Shown in pieces: positions 46,131 through 54,617 of a stretch of DNA of 64,000 nt; position 1 is the first letter of the stretch, and every line of letters begins with the position of its first letter. A program made the translations under genes and the position numbers. The stretch is taken from positions 17,897 through 81,896 of the forward strand of contig JAMFSE010000031.1 of assembly GCA_026225115.1 (NCBI GenBank), read 5' to 3'. Source of the DNA: Rhodovastum atsumiense. GTDB taxonomy: Bacteria; Pseudomonadota; Alphaproteobacteria; Acetobacterales; Acetobacteraceae. Below the pieces are notes generated by a model. That model worked only from the letters and a program-made list of their open reading frames with translations. It was not told where the DNA came from and did not search any database.

Positions 46131-46273
46131 AAAGCCTATTCCAGAAACCGCTCCGGCGGCCGACTAGCGGTGATTTTCTGCGCTCCGGCGCTCACGGCCA
46201 ATAGGCCGCTCCGCTCCGGTGCTCGAAAAGCACCGCTATTCGACTCGCCGGAGCGATTTCTGAAACAGGCTTT
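46131..46273. repeat. Full copy (B) of the GC-rich palindromic repeat, family 2
   Basis: A 143 bp near-perfect palindrome. Outer arms AAAGCCTATTCCAGAAACCG... (46131-46158) face ...CGGAGCGATTTCTGAAACAGGCTTT (46246-46273) with only a few mismatches, and inner arms CGACTAGCGGTG/CACCGCTATTCG (46161-46172, 46231-46242) continue the stem. The core (46173-46230) contains TTTTC/GAAAA and a GGCCAATAGGCC tip. It lies between the DUF815 gene end and tRNA-Ser. Confidence 0.88.
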
Positions 46274-46305
46274 CGCCGAATGCGTCGTCTTTCACCCGGT
46301 TCTCT

Positions 46306-47154
46306 TCAGGCGGTCAAGACCACGCCCAGCCTTCCTGCGATATCCTGAATGAACTGCCAGGCGACTCGGCCGGAGCGGCCGCCGCGGGTGACCGACCATT
46401 CCACCGCCGCCGCCCGCAATGCCGCATCGTCGATCGGCAGCTTGTAGGCGCGGGCATAGCCCTCGATCATCGCGAAAAACACGTCCTGCGTGCCGTTATG
46501 AAAGCCCAGCCACAGGCCGAAGCGATCCGAGAGCGAGACTTTTTCCTCCACCGCCTCCGCCGGACTGATCGCGGTCGAGCGTTCGTTCTCGATCATGTCG
46601 CGCGGCATCAGATGGCGGCGATTCGAGGTGGCGTAAAACAGGACATTTTCCGGCCGGCCCTCGATACCGCCATCCAGCACCGATTTCAGCGCCTTATAAT
46701 CGGCGTCCTCGCGCTCGAAGGACAGGTCATCGCATAGAATCAAACAGCGCTCGGCCCGTCCCCGCAGCAGGTTCAGAAGCTCCGGCAGGGATTTGATATC
46801 CTCCCGGTGGATTTCTATCAGCACCAGCCGGGATTTGGGCCCGGCATTCACCGCCGCATGCACCGCTTTGACCAGCGAGGATTTGCCCATCCCGCGTGCG
46901 CCCCAGAGCATGGCGTTGTTGGCCGGCAGGCCGGCGGCGAACCGGGTGGTATTTTCCAGCAGAATCGCCTTCTGCTGCTCAATGCCCTGCAGCAGCGCGA
47001 TATCCACGCCCGAGACCCGGGCCACCGGCGTCAGCTCTGCGGATGCGGGGTGCCAGACGAAAGCCGCGGCGGCGGTTAAATCGGGCACAACGGGGTTTGG
47101 CGGCGCCAGCCGCTCCAGCGCCTCGGCAATTCGCCGCAATACCGCCTCGTCCAT
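46306..47154 (-). CDS. DUF815-family AAA+ ATPase
   Basis: A 282-residue predicted ATPase. Walker A GARGMGKSS, Walker B LILCDDLSF, sensor ATSNRRHL and the arginine-finger region SDRFGLWLGF are all visible; the N-terminal part is the DUF815 lead. The family is widespread in proteobacteria and its role is unproven. It is divergent from yajC with ~100 bp between, as in other Rhodospirillales. It ends 33 bp before a family 2 palindrome. Confidence 0.92.
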   Translation of the reverse strand: MDEAVLRRIAEALERLAPPNPVVPDLTAAAAFVWHPASAELTPVARVSGVDIALLQGIEQQKAILLENTTRFAAGLPANNAMLWGARGMGKSSLVKAVHAAVNAGPKSRLVLIEIHREDIKSLPELLNLLRGRAERCLILCDDLSFEREDADYKALKSVLDGGIEGRPENVLFYATSNRRHLMPRDMIENERSTAISPAEAVEEKVSLSDRFGLWLGFHNGTQDVFFAMIEGYARAYKLPIDDAALRAAAVEWSVTRGGRSGRVAWQFIQDIAGRLGVVLTA

Positions 47155-47252
47155 CCTGTGACCCTTCCAAACCGAAATATCGCCGGTGCATGGTTGACTG
47201 CACGGCGCCGCAACCTATGGTCCGCCGCGTATAACGACAACCAGGAAAACGC

Positions 47253-47591
47253 ATGTTTATCGCCAATGCCTACGCCCAGACGGCCTCCCATTTGCCGGCA
47301 AGTATCAGCTCGCTGGTGCAGTTTGCCCCATTACTCCTTATTGTTGTCGTCTTTTACTTCCTGCTCATCCGCCCGCAACAAACTGCGCAGAAGACGCTGA
47401 AGGCCCAGCTTACGGCGCTCAAGCGCGGTGACCGCGTGGTGACCGCCGGCGGCATCATCGGCGTGATCAAGAAAGTCGGGGAGGGTGCCACTGAGCTCGA
47501 CGTGGAAATTGCCCCCAATGTTACCGTCAGCGTCGTGCGGTCCACCATCACCACGGTCATCACGCCGGTCGCCGCCAACGACAAGACCTAG
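47253..47591 (+). CDS. yajC: Preprotein translocase accessory subunit YajC
   Basis: Small inner-membrane protein associated with SecDF. One N-terminal membrane segment (FAPLLLIVVVFYFLLIRPQQ) with the invariant RPQQ, and a cytoplasmic domain LKRGDRVVTAGGIIGVI that matches the family. 112 residues. secD and secF usually follow yajC; here a family 2 palindrome and the leftward ygfZ gene come next, so SecDF must be encoded elsewhere. Confidence 0.94.
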   Translation: MFIANAYAQTASHLPASISSLVQFAPLLLIVVVFYFLLIRPQQTAQKTLKAQLTALKRGDRVVTAGGIIGVIKKVGEGATELDVEIAPNVTVSVVRSTITTVITPVAANDKT

Positions 47592-47733
47592 AGGCCGCTT
47601 CATAAGTCTACTCTGGAGGCCGTCTGGCGGCGATTTTCTGCGCGCCGGTGCTCACGGCCTGTAGGCCGCTCCGCTCCGGTGCTCAAAAACGACCACTTGA
47701 CGACTCACCAGAGCGACTTCTGAAACAACCTCT
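47590..47733. repeat. Full copy (C) of the GC-rich palindromic repeat, family 2
   Basis: 144 bp, homologous over its length to copy B. Arms AGAGG..TTCATAAGTC.. CTCTGG face CCAGAG..GACTTCTGAA..CCTCT, and the core has the CGGCCTGTAGGCCG tip. Where copy B pairs CTCCGG with CCGGAG, copy C pairs CTCTGG with CCAGAG: both partners changed. It overlaps the last bases of yajC and ends 27 bp before the ygfZ stop. Confidence 0.88.
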
Positions 47734-47759
47734 TATCCGGGCTTTACTGTCCCCTCGGG

Positions 47760-48569
47760 CTATTTGGGCAGGTTCATCCAGGCCGGTATGTTCGGCGTCA
47801 CCAAAGCGTTGCCGGCCAGCAGCGGCTTATCCAGCGCGTCGATTCGCAGCATCGCCAGGCCCATCTGCCCGGCGGAGCTGCGCAGGGTTCCGATCTCCGC
47901 GCCTGCCGCCAGCACCGGCGTGCCGGCCGGCGGCGGCGGCGAGCCCAGCGTCACCGGCACCAGCCGGCGCTTCACCAAGCCGCGGTATTTCGTTCGCGCG
48001 GTCAGCTCCTGGCCCATGTAGCAGCCCTTGTCCCAGGCAACGCCGCCCAGCTCGTCGAACCCGGCTTCCAACAGCAGGGTTTTTTCGGGTTCCAGATCCG
48101 GCGGCCCGTCCGGCAAGCCAAGCTTCAGCCGATGCGCGGCGTAGGCCGCCTCGCTCGAAGTTTGCGCGATTTCCGCGGCGCTGATCATCCGGTATCCGGC
48201 GGTTGCCAGCCGCGGGTCCGGCGCCGTTACCGGAGTTTCCGCGGGCACGCCGTCCCATGCCGCATAGACATGCAGCGACTCCGACAGATCCTCCAGAATG
48301 ACCGCCGCCCGCAGCCGGTAGCGGCTCAGCCGGCGCAGCAGATCCGGCACCGTCTGCAGCGGCGCGTCGAGCAATAACCGCTCGTTATCGTGGAAAATAA
48401 AAAAGTCGGTGAGGTAACGTCCCTGCGGCGAAAGCAGCGCCGCCCAGACCGCATTTCCCGGCGCCACGCGGGAAACATCGTTGGAAACCAGGCCATTTAG
48501 AAACGTCACGCGGTCGGCGCCGTTGATTCCAAGGACCCCCCGCGTGGTCAGTCGCGCAATCATTGTCAT
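47760..48569 (-). CDS. ygfZ: Folate-binding protein YgfZ
   Basis: Tetrahydrofolate-binding protein that supports Fe-S enzyme assembly or repair. The signature KGCYMGQE with its functional Cys lies at about two-thirds of the length, and the N-terminal GADRVTFLNGLVSNDV is typical of the GcvT-like fold. 269 residues. It is divergent from the glycosyltransferase gene; its 3' end faces the family 2 palindrome. Confidence 0.92.
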   Translation of the reverse strand: MTMIARLTTRGVLGINGADRVTFLNGLVSNDVSRVAPGNAVWAALLSPQGRYLTDFFIFHDNERLLLDAPLQTVPDLLRRLSRYRLRAAVILEDLSESLHVYAAWDGVPAETPVTAPDPRLATAGYRMISAAEIAQTSSEAAYAAHRLKLGLPDGPPDLEPEKTLLLEAGFDELGGVAWDKGCYMGQELTARTKYRGLVKRRLVPVTLGSPPPPAGTPVLAAGAEIGTLRSSAGQMGLAMLRIDALDKPLLAGNALVTPNIPAWMNLPK

Positions 48570-48625
48570 TTCATCAAGCTGGGAGCTTGCACGAGATGTG
48601 GCAAGGCTGATAACGCATTAAAGCA

Positions 48626-49537
48626 ATGCGAATCCTAGTCATAACATCTGCACGCTTCGCCGATGCGGTTAATTCCTGCGGCGTGATCGAGCAGCTGCGT
48701 CTGCAACATCGCCACGCGCGCTTCACCATCGCCTGCGGCGCCAGCAGCGGCGGGTTGTTCGCGCATTTCCCAAATCTTGAACGTCTGGTGCTGGTCGATA
48801 AAGGCAACCGGGATTTTCGGCAATTTCATGTCTGGCGAAAACTCGTTACGACGGCGTGGGATCTTACCGTCGATATTCGCGGCAGCGAGATCACGCGGTT
48901 CATGGCGTCGAGCAAAAGAAAAATTATCAAGGGCGACCGGACAGCGCGGCAATACGTGCCGCTTGCGGCCGCCCTTGGCATCTCGCCGCCGCCGCTGCCG
49001 TATATCTGGACCAATGACGCCGATTATGTGGAAGCGGAACGGCTGCTGCCTGACGGCGGGCCGATTATCGGGCTCTGTCCCACCGCCAGCGAGAAGCGCA
49101 AAATGTGGCCCGCCGAGCGCTATGCGGAGGTCTTCAAGGGGTTGAAGAAAAAAATGCCCGGCGCCCGCGCCGCGGTGTTTGCAAGCGCCAGCGATTCCGA
49201 GCGCTATATCTGCGCCGAACTGGTGTCGGCACTCCCCGGCTGCATCAACCTGGCCCGCAATATCGCCCTCTCGCAAATGGCTGCATGTTCGACGCGTCTT
49301 GCTTTGATGATCAGCAATGATACCGGCCTGCCACATGTCTCGGCTGCCGCCGGCACCCCGACCCTTAGTCTTTTCACCAGCCCGCGTGCCGAGATTTTCG
49401 CGCCGGTCGGCCCCCGCGTCGCTTCGATTGCCGCCGCCAGCCAGCCTAGCGAAACCCCGATGCTGGAATTGCCGGTTAAAACCGTGGTCGCCGCTGCCAC
49501 CAAGCTGCTAAAGCCCGCGAGCAAAACGAGCAGCTAG
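48626..49537 (+). CDS. Glycosyltransferase family 9 (heptosyltransferase-like)
   Basis: Probable lipopolysaccharide sugar transferase, soluble or peripheral at the inner membrane. GT-B fold with an N-terminal MRILVITSARFADAV strand and the family 9 donor-site pattern ISNDTGLPHVSAAAGTPTLSLF near the C-terminus. 303 residues, a little short for heptosyltransferases. Three bases separate its stop from the asparagine-synthetase-like gene, so the two probably act in one surface-glycan pathway; the acceptor sugar is unknown. Confidence 0.88.
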   Translation: MRILVITSARFADAVNSCGVIEQLRLQHRHARFTIACGASSGGLFAHFPNLERLVLVDKGNRDFRQFHVWRKLVTTAWDLTVDIRGSEITRFMASSKRKIIKGDRTARQYVPLAAALGISPPPLPYIWTNDADYVEAERLLPDGGPIIGLCPTASEKRKMWPAERYAEVFKGLKKKMPGARAAVFASASDSERYICAELVSALPGCINLARNIALSQMAACSTRLALMISNDTGLPHVSAAAGTPTLSLFTSPRAEIFAPVGPRVASIAAASQPSETPMLELPVKTVVAAATKLLKPASKTSS

Positions 49538-49540
49538 GCG

Positions 49541-51283
49541 ATGGGCGGCATTGCCGGCATCATGGTCAAGCCGGGTCGAGACCTCGACCTCCAGATATTG
49601 GCCTTGTTGCACGCTGCCATCTCCCATCGCGGTCCGGATGGCGCCGGCCATCATACTGCCCCCGATGTCGGCCTGCTGCACACGCGCCTGGCTGTGATTG
49701 ATCCGGCAAAGGGCGGCCAGCCGCTCAGCTCCGGACCATTATCCCTGATTGCCGACGCGGAAATCTACAACGATCTTGTCCTGCGCGCGCAACGCCGCAG
49801 CAGATATGTCACCGGCAGCGATTGCGAATCCGCCTTGCATCTCTTCGCCCGGCACAGCGCCGGCTTCGCGTCGCATTTGCGCGGCATGTACGCCATCGCG
49901 ATTCACGACCAGGCGTTTTCCACGCTGACGCTTTGCCGCGATCCGTTCGGCATCAAGCCGGCCTATATCGTGCAAACGCCCGCCGGCCTGGCCTTTGCCT
50001 CGGAATTGCAGGCGCTGCTGCATGCTGGGCTGGCGCCGCGCAAAATCAATTCCCGCAAGCTCGACGAACTGCTCAACCTGCAATTCTGCACCGGCGAGAA
50101 AAGCATTTTTAAGGGCGTCAGCCGGATGCGTCCCGGAGCGACGCTTACGGTCGTGCACGGAAAGGTCAAAAGAACCGAAACGATCCACGCCGTCTCCGGC
50201 ATCCGCTCCGCGCCCGCCAGTGTCGCAGCGGCGGTTGGTGCGCTGGATGTAGCGCTGCAGGAAAGCCTCGCGCTGCATCTGCGGGCCGATGCTCCGCTCG
50301 GCCTGTTTCTATCCGGGGGCGCCGGCAGCGCGGTGCTGCTTGCGGCCGCCGCCCGGCTCGGCAAAACACCCTACAGCTTCACGGCCGGTTTTGGCGCCAA
50401 TGCCGCCGCGCACCAGCGGCAGGCGGCCGCCATTGCCGCCGCCGCCGGCGCCCGGCACGAGCATCTTGAGATCGGCCGGAAGATGGTGTTCCAGCATCTG
50501 CCGGAAATTGTCGCGGCCATGGATGACCCTGCCGCGAACCCGTCAATCATTCCCAGCTGGCTGCTGGCCCGCCATGCGTCGAGCGGGGTTAAAACCATCC
50601 TCACCGGGGACGGCGGGAATGAGATGTTCGCCGGCTATGCCCGGTACCGCAACAGCAGTCTGCCGTATCCCTTCACCAAGAAAACCTTCGCCAAGGGGAT
50701 TTTCGACGGGCTGGATGTGCTGCGCCAGCCGCCGTTCCGCTGGCGCGAAGGGTTGGACCAGACCGAGGCTGATATCGCAGACAGCTCGCGTCTGAGGCGC
50801 GCCCGCCGCCTCGATATCGCCGAGCGCCTGCCGAACAATATCCTGCTCCGGCTAGATCGCTGCCTGGCGGCGCATGGGGTTGAGGCGCGCACCCCGTATC
50901 TCGACCCGCAGATCGCTGAATTCGCCTTCGCGCTGCCGAAAAAACGTTTGATTGCGAATGGCCAGGGTAAATATCTGCTGCGGCTGTGGCTGGAAAAAAA
51001 CCTTCCGGCCGCCAATCCGTTCGCTAAAAATCAAGGATTTAAAACCCCGATCGGAAATTGGATGGCCGCAAGCGGCGGCAAGCTCGGAGAGCTGGTCGCC
51101 CGCAACCCGCTCATAACCGAACTGGCCGAGCCGGGCAAAGTCAAAGCCTTGTTTGCCCGCGGTGCCGAAAAACGCCCCGCCCGCGCTGCCTGGGGGCTGC
51201 TATTCATCGCGCTGTGGCATCGCCGCCATATTCTCGATCTGCCGCCGGCGGGCGATGTATTCGATACCCTGGCCACCTTATAA
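49541..51283 (+). CDS. Asparagine-synthetase-like protein with degenerate active sites
   Basis: 580 residues with the layout of AsnB: an N-terminal class II glutamine amidotransferase domain (~1-195) and a C-terminal ATP-dependent synthetase domain. The catalytic Cys2 of the glutaminase is Gly (MGGIAGIM), and the oxyanion-hole stretch NGEIYN reads DAEIYN. In the synthetase half the PP-loop SGGLDS reads SGGAGS, and GDGGDE reads GDGGNE. Arg in HTRLAVID and HRGPDG are kept. So glutamine hydrolysis cannot work the usual way and ATP pyrophosphatase activity is doubtful. It follows the family 9 glycosyltransferase by three bases; related proteins can amidate surface sugars. Confidence 0.85.
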   Translation: MGGIAGIMVKPGRDLDLQILALLHAAISHRGPDGAGHHTAPDVGLLHTRLAVIDPAKGGQPLSSGPLSLIADAEIYNDLVLRAQRRSRYVTGSDCESALHLFARHSAGFASHLRGMYAIAIHDQAFSTLTLCRDPFGIKPAYIVQTPAGLAFASELQALLHAGLAPRKINSRKLDELLNLQFCTGEKSIFKGVSRMRPGATLTVVHGKVKRTETIHAVSGIRSAPASVAAAVGALDVALQESLALHLRADAPLGLFLSGGAGSAVLLAAAARLGKTPYSFTAGFGANAAAHQRQAAAIAAAAGARHEHLEIGRKMVFQHLPEIVAAMDDPAANPSIIPSWLLARHASSGVKTILTGDGGNEMFAGYARYRNSSLPYPFTKKTFAKGIFDGLDVLRQPPFRWREGLDQTEADIADSSRLRRARRLDIAERLPNNILLRLDRCLAAHGVEARTPYLDPQIAEFAFALPKKRLIANGQGKYLLRLWLEKNLPAANPFAKNQGFKTPIGNWMAASGGKLGELVARNPLITELAEPGKVKALFARGAEKRPARAAWGLLFIALWHRRHILDLPPAGDVFDTLATL

Positions 51284-51302
51284 AGCCGCGCTATAACGCA
51301 GC

Positions 51303-52646
51303 ATGGCATATGATCTTATCCTGAAGAACGGTACCGTGGTTCTGCCCTGGGGCATTGCCGAAACCGACATCGCCGTCAGCAACGGCCGCATCGCCGCGAT
51401 CGGCACCGGGCTTAACGCCGCCGGGCAAATATTTGACGCGAAAAACCTGCATATCCTGCCGGGCGTCATCGACCCGCATGTGCATTTCCGCGATGGCGGG
51501 CCGCTTGCCGATGGCAGCGAAGGCGGCATCCCCGGCGTCGAGAATCTGCTCTCGGGCACCCGCGGCGCCATCCTCGGTGGCGTGACCACCGTGTTCGACA
51601 TGCCCAACACCAACCCGCCCGGCACCGATGCCGCAACGCTGAACGCCAAGCGCGACTATATCGCCGGCCGCGCCTGGTGCGATGTCGGCATCTATGCCGG
51701 CGCCACCAAGGAAAATGCCGACGCGCTCGGCGAAATGGAAACGATCGAGGGCGTCTGCGCCATAAAACTTTTCGCCGGCTCCTCGACCGGCAATCTGATG
51801 GTCGAGGACGACGCCAGCATCGAACGCGTGATGCGCTCCGGCCATCGCCGCATCGCCTTTCACTCGGAAGATGAATACCGGCTGCAGGCCCGCGCCTCGC
51901 TGTTCAAATGCGACGATCCGTACTCCAGCCACGCGCTCTGGCGCGATGTCGAATGCGCGTTCCTCGGCACCCGCCGGATCCTGGCGCTGGCCCGCAAAAC
52001 CAACCGCCCAGCGCATATCCTGCACGTCTCCACCGCCGAGGAACTTGGCTATATCGGTGACTTCCGGGATATCTGCTCGGTCGAAGTTTTGCTCAACCAC
52101 CTCGTCCAGGTTGCTCCTGACTGCTACGACCGCCTCGGCGGCTATGCGGTGATGAACCCGCCCATCCGTGACCAGCGCCACGCCGATGCCGCCTGGGCCG
52201 CGGTCAATAACGGCATGGTCGACACCATCGCATCGGATCACGCGCCGCATTCGCGCGCTGCCAAGGAAAAACCCTGGCCAACCTGCGCCTCTGGCCTGAC
52301 CGGCGTGCAGACCCTGCTGCCGATGATGCTGGACCAACTTAACCATCAAAAACTATCGCTGACGCGCCTGGCTGATCTGATGTCCGCCGGCCCCGCCCGC
52401 ATCTACGGCGCCCGCAACAAAGGCCGCATCGCCACCGGCTTTGATGCCGACTTCACCATCATAGATTTGAAAAAGACCCGCCGGATTGAAAACAGCTGGA
52501 TCGCCAGCCAATGCGGCTGGAGCCCGTTCGACAACCAGCAAGTCACCGGCTGGCCCGCCGCCACCATCATCCGGGGACAAGTGGCAATGCGCGAGGATGA
52601 AGTGCTTGGGGAGCCATCAGGGCGCCATGTTAGTTTCAACGCTTAG
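51303..52646 (+). CDS. pyrC: Dihydroorotase (amidohydrolase superfamily)
   Basis: Cyclises carbamoyl-aspartate to dihydroorotate in pyrimidine synthesis. The binuclear metal site is complete: DPHVHFRD, the carboxylated Lys in AIKLFAGSS, the His in AFHSEDE, HVSTAEE and the Asp in SDHAPH. 447 residues, similar to the longer DHOase/allantoinase-like type. It begins 20 bp after the asparagine-synthetase-like gene and is closed by a complete family 1 palindrome. An allantoinase role is the main alternative, less likely because of the motif pattern. Confidence 0.9.
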   Translation: MAYDLILKNGTVVLPWGIAETDIAVSNGRIAAIGTGLNAAGQIFDAKNLHILPGVIDPHVHFRDGGPLADGSEGGIPGVENLLSGTRGAILGGVTTVFDMPNTNPPGTDAATLNAKRDYIAGRAWCDVGIYAGATKENADALGEMETIEGVCAIKLFAGSSTGNLMVEDDASIERVMRSGHRRIAFHSEDEYRLQARASLFKCDDPYSSHALWRDVECAFLGTRRILALARKTNRPAHILHVSTAEELGYIGDFRDICSVEVLLNHLVQVAPDCYDRLGGYAVMNPPIRDQRHADAAWAAVNNGMVDTIASDHAPHSRAAKEKPWPTCASGLTGVQTLLPMMLDQLNHQKLSLTRLADLMSAGPARIYGARNKGRIATGFDADFTIIDLKKTRRIENSWIASQCGWSPFDNQQVTGWPAATIIRGQVAMREDEVLGEPSGRHVSFNA

Positions 52647-52649
52647 GAA

Positions 52650-52795
52650 GGGCAGGAAGCAGTTCTTTTTCTGAAGAAAAAGAACCAAAAAGACTTTTTT
52701 GCTCTCGGCTTGTGGCGCTGGCGTCATAGCGCCCATGCCCTAGATTCAAAAGAGTTTTTTGGTTCTTTTTTAAAAAAAAAGAACCGCTTAAACTT
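52650..52795. repeat. Complete family 1 palindromic repeat between convergent genes
   Basis: Left hairpin GTTCTTTTTCTGAAGAAAAAGAAC (52662-52685), GC-rich centre with TGGCGCTGGCG..CGCCCATGCC (52711-52741), right hairpin GGTTCTTTTTTAAAAAAAAAGAACC (52761-52785) in the opposite sense. It lies four bases after the dihydroorotase stop and runs a few bases into the MFS gene end. Bidirectional terminator candidate. Confidence 0.88.
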
Positions 52796-53999
52796 GCCTC
52801 ACTTCTTTCCAAAAGCGCAGCGCCAGGCTCAGCATTCCCATTTGCATCAAGGCGACCAGCGCCACGCAGCCGGGCCAGTGAAAAACGTGCCATAATCCGC
52901 CTGGGACGATGCCGCCCAGGCTGCCGCCAATGTAATAGATGGTCACGTACAGGCCAACTGCCGCCGATCTGGCGCGCAGCGCTACGACGCCGACATAGCT
53001 GGTTGCCAGGGTCTGCTGGGTGAACAGTGCAATGGTTATCAGCAGCAGGCCGGCGATGATGTAAGGCAGCGGCCCGGCAAGGGTCAGCGCAAGGCCGGCC
53101 AGTGTCATTGGGGCAGCGGCCAGCATGACGTGGCGGCGGCCGAAGCGATTGGCCAGGCGGGCGCTTAGCGGGCTGGTTACCATGCTCGCAAGATAGACCA
53201 CGAAAATGCCGCCGAGCGCCGCCGGGCCAAGGTTATAGGGTGCGCCCGCCAGCCGGAAATTGATGAAGGTGAATACGGCAATCAGGTTGAACAGCATTCC
53301 GAAGCTTATGCCGTAGGTGGCCAGCAGGCGGGGATTGGTGAGATGCAGTGGAAAGGCGTGCAGGGCTGCCCGAAATCCGTAGACCGGCCGGAAGCGGCGC
53401 TCCGGCGTCAGCCAGCGCCAGATAATCGCCGCCATTGCCAAGGTAATTGCGGCCACCAGCAACAAGGCGATGCGCCAGCCTACATATTCAGTGGCAAAGC
53501 CGGTGATCGCGCGGCCGCAAAAACCACCGAAAATTGTGCCGGACGCGTAGGTCGCCGCAAGCTTGACGGTGTCGGCGCCGGTGGTCTCATCGGCGATATA
53601 AGCGACGGTGACGGTGAAAATGAACGGCAGCATCAGCCCCTGCACGAATCGCCACAGCACCAGAGCGTGGAAACTGTTTGCGTCGGCTGCCAAAGCGGTT
53701 GGGATGATCAGCAGGATTGCGGCGCCGAGGATCAACCTGCGGCGGCCGAAGCGGTCCGAGATGGCGCCGGTGACCGGTGCCATCATCGCCGTCGCCATCA
53801 GCGGCGCGGTGATGGTGAGGCCAATGGCGCCATGCGCGACGCCGAATGCCTTGGACAGCACCGGCAGGATCGCCATGGTCGAATACATGTTGATGAAGGT
53901 GGCGGCGCCCGCGGCGAAAGCCGCCAGATTTAGGGAAAGGCTTGTTCCAGTCCTAGTGGTGGTGACGCTAGAATCTTCGCTCAAAGACTGTGATGACAT
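52788..53999 (-). CDS. Major facilitator superfamily transporter
   Basis: 403 residues with 12 hydrophobic segments and the MFS loop motif DRFGRRR between segments 2 and 3, repeated as NRFGRRH in the second half. Drug:H+ antiporter-type pattern; the substrate is unknown. The start is placed at ATG 53999 (MSSQSLSEDSS), which overlaps the export lipoprotein gene by 32 bases; further upstream starts would overlap much more. A family 1 palindrome lies at its end. Confidence 0.88.
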   Translation of the reverse strand: MSSQSLSEDSSVTTTRTGTSLSLNLAAFAAGAATFINMYSTMAILPVLSKAFGVAHGAIGLTITAPLMATAMMAPVTGAISDRFGRRRLILGAAILLIIPTALAADANSFHALVLWRFVQGLMLPFIFTVTVAYIADETTGADTVKLAATYASGTIFGGFCGRAITGFATEYVGWRIALLLVAAITLAMAAIIWRWLTPERRFRPVYGFRAALHAFPLHLTNPRLLATYGISFGMLFNLIAVFTFINFRLAGAPYNLGPAALGGIFVVYLASMVTSPLSARLANRFGRRHVMLAAAPMTLAGLALTLAGPLPYIIAGLLLITIALFTQQTLATSYVGVVALRARSAAVGLYVTIYYIGGSLGGIVPGGLWHVFHWPGCVALVALMQMGMLSLALRFWKEVRQV

Positions 54000-54579
54000 C
54001 GCCGGGCTCAGCCAGTGCATTGGTGGGCGCCCGATATTGGACAGCTTGGCTGCCAGTATCGCGCGTGATCCCGGCATAGTCCTCCTCGGCCCGGTAGGTG
54101 AAGCCTCCGGCGATGGAAACCGCGGTCAGGACTGTCATGTCCGGACGGTATGGGTATTGGCCCGGCGTGTTGACCTCGCCCAGAATATAGAACGGCCGGT
54201 AATGGGCGACTTCAACCGCGACGCTTGGATGCAGGATCAATTGCCGGGTTTGCAGCGCCAAGGTGATGCGGGCGGCAAGCTGGTCCGGGCTGCTGCCGCC
54301 CGCGGTGATAAGGCCGAGCAGCGGCAGGTCGATAAAGCCGCTATCGTCCACCGCGTATTGTCCGGAAAGCTGGGATTGGTCATAGATACGCAGATTGACC
54401 TGATCGCCGGAACCAAGCCGGTAGGAACCTGATGGTGGTGAGGGCAACGGCGGCAATGCCGAGCCCGGAGCGACCATCGCCGCGCAAGCGGCAAGACCAA
54501 GACTGGGGCCGGCAGTGAGGAGCAAACGGCGGCTGATGATACGCAATCGGAAATTCCTTGTACCGGAATCGGTTAGCAT
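53968..54579 (-). CDS. Polysaccharide biosynthesis/export lipoprotein (Wza-like, short)
   Basis: 203-residue outer-membrane-type lipoprotein. Signal peptide with lipobox LGLAACAAM after RRLLLTAGPS. The polysaccharide-export domain follows (YRLGSGDQVNLRIYDQSQLSGQYAVDDSG), with a SLBB-like part (YRPFYILGEVNTPGQYPYR). Its C-terminal membrane helix, present in Wza, is missing, as in many short relatives. It probably helps exopolysaccharide export, but no Wzx/Wzy or kinase gene is nearby. It overlaps the MFS gene start. Confidence 0.88.
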   Translation of the reverse strand: MLTDSGTRNFRLRIISRRLLLTAGPSLGLAACAAMVAPGSALPPLPSPPSGSYRLGSGDQVNLRIYDQSQLSGQYAVDDSGFIDLPLLGLITAGGSSPDQLAARITLALQTRQLILHPSVAVEVAHYRPFYILGEVNTPGQYPYRPDMTVLTAVSIAGGFTYRAEEDYAGITRDTGSQAVQYRAPTNALAEPGDVITVFERRF

Positions 54580-54617
54580 GAAATTGACGCAACGTCAGGT
54601 GGAAAGGATGGTTTGTC

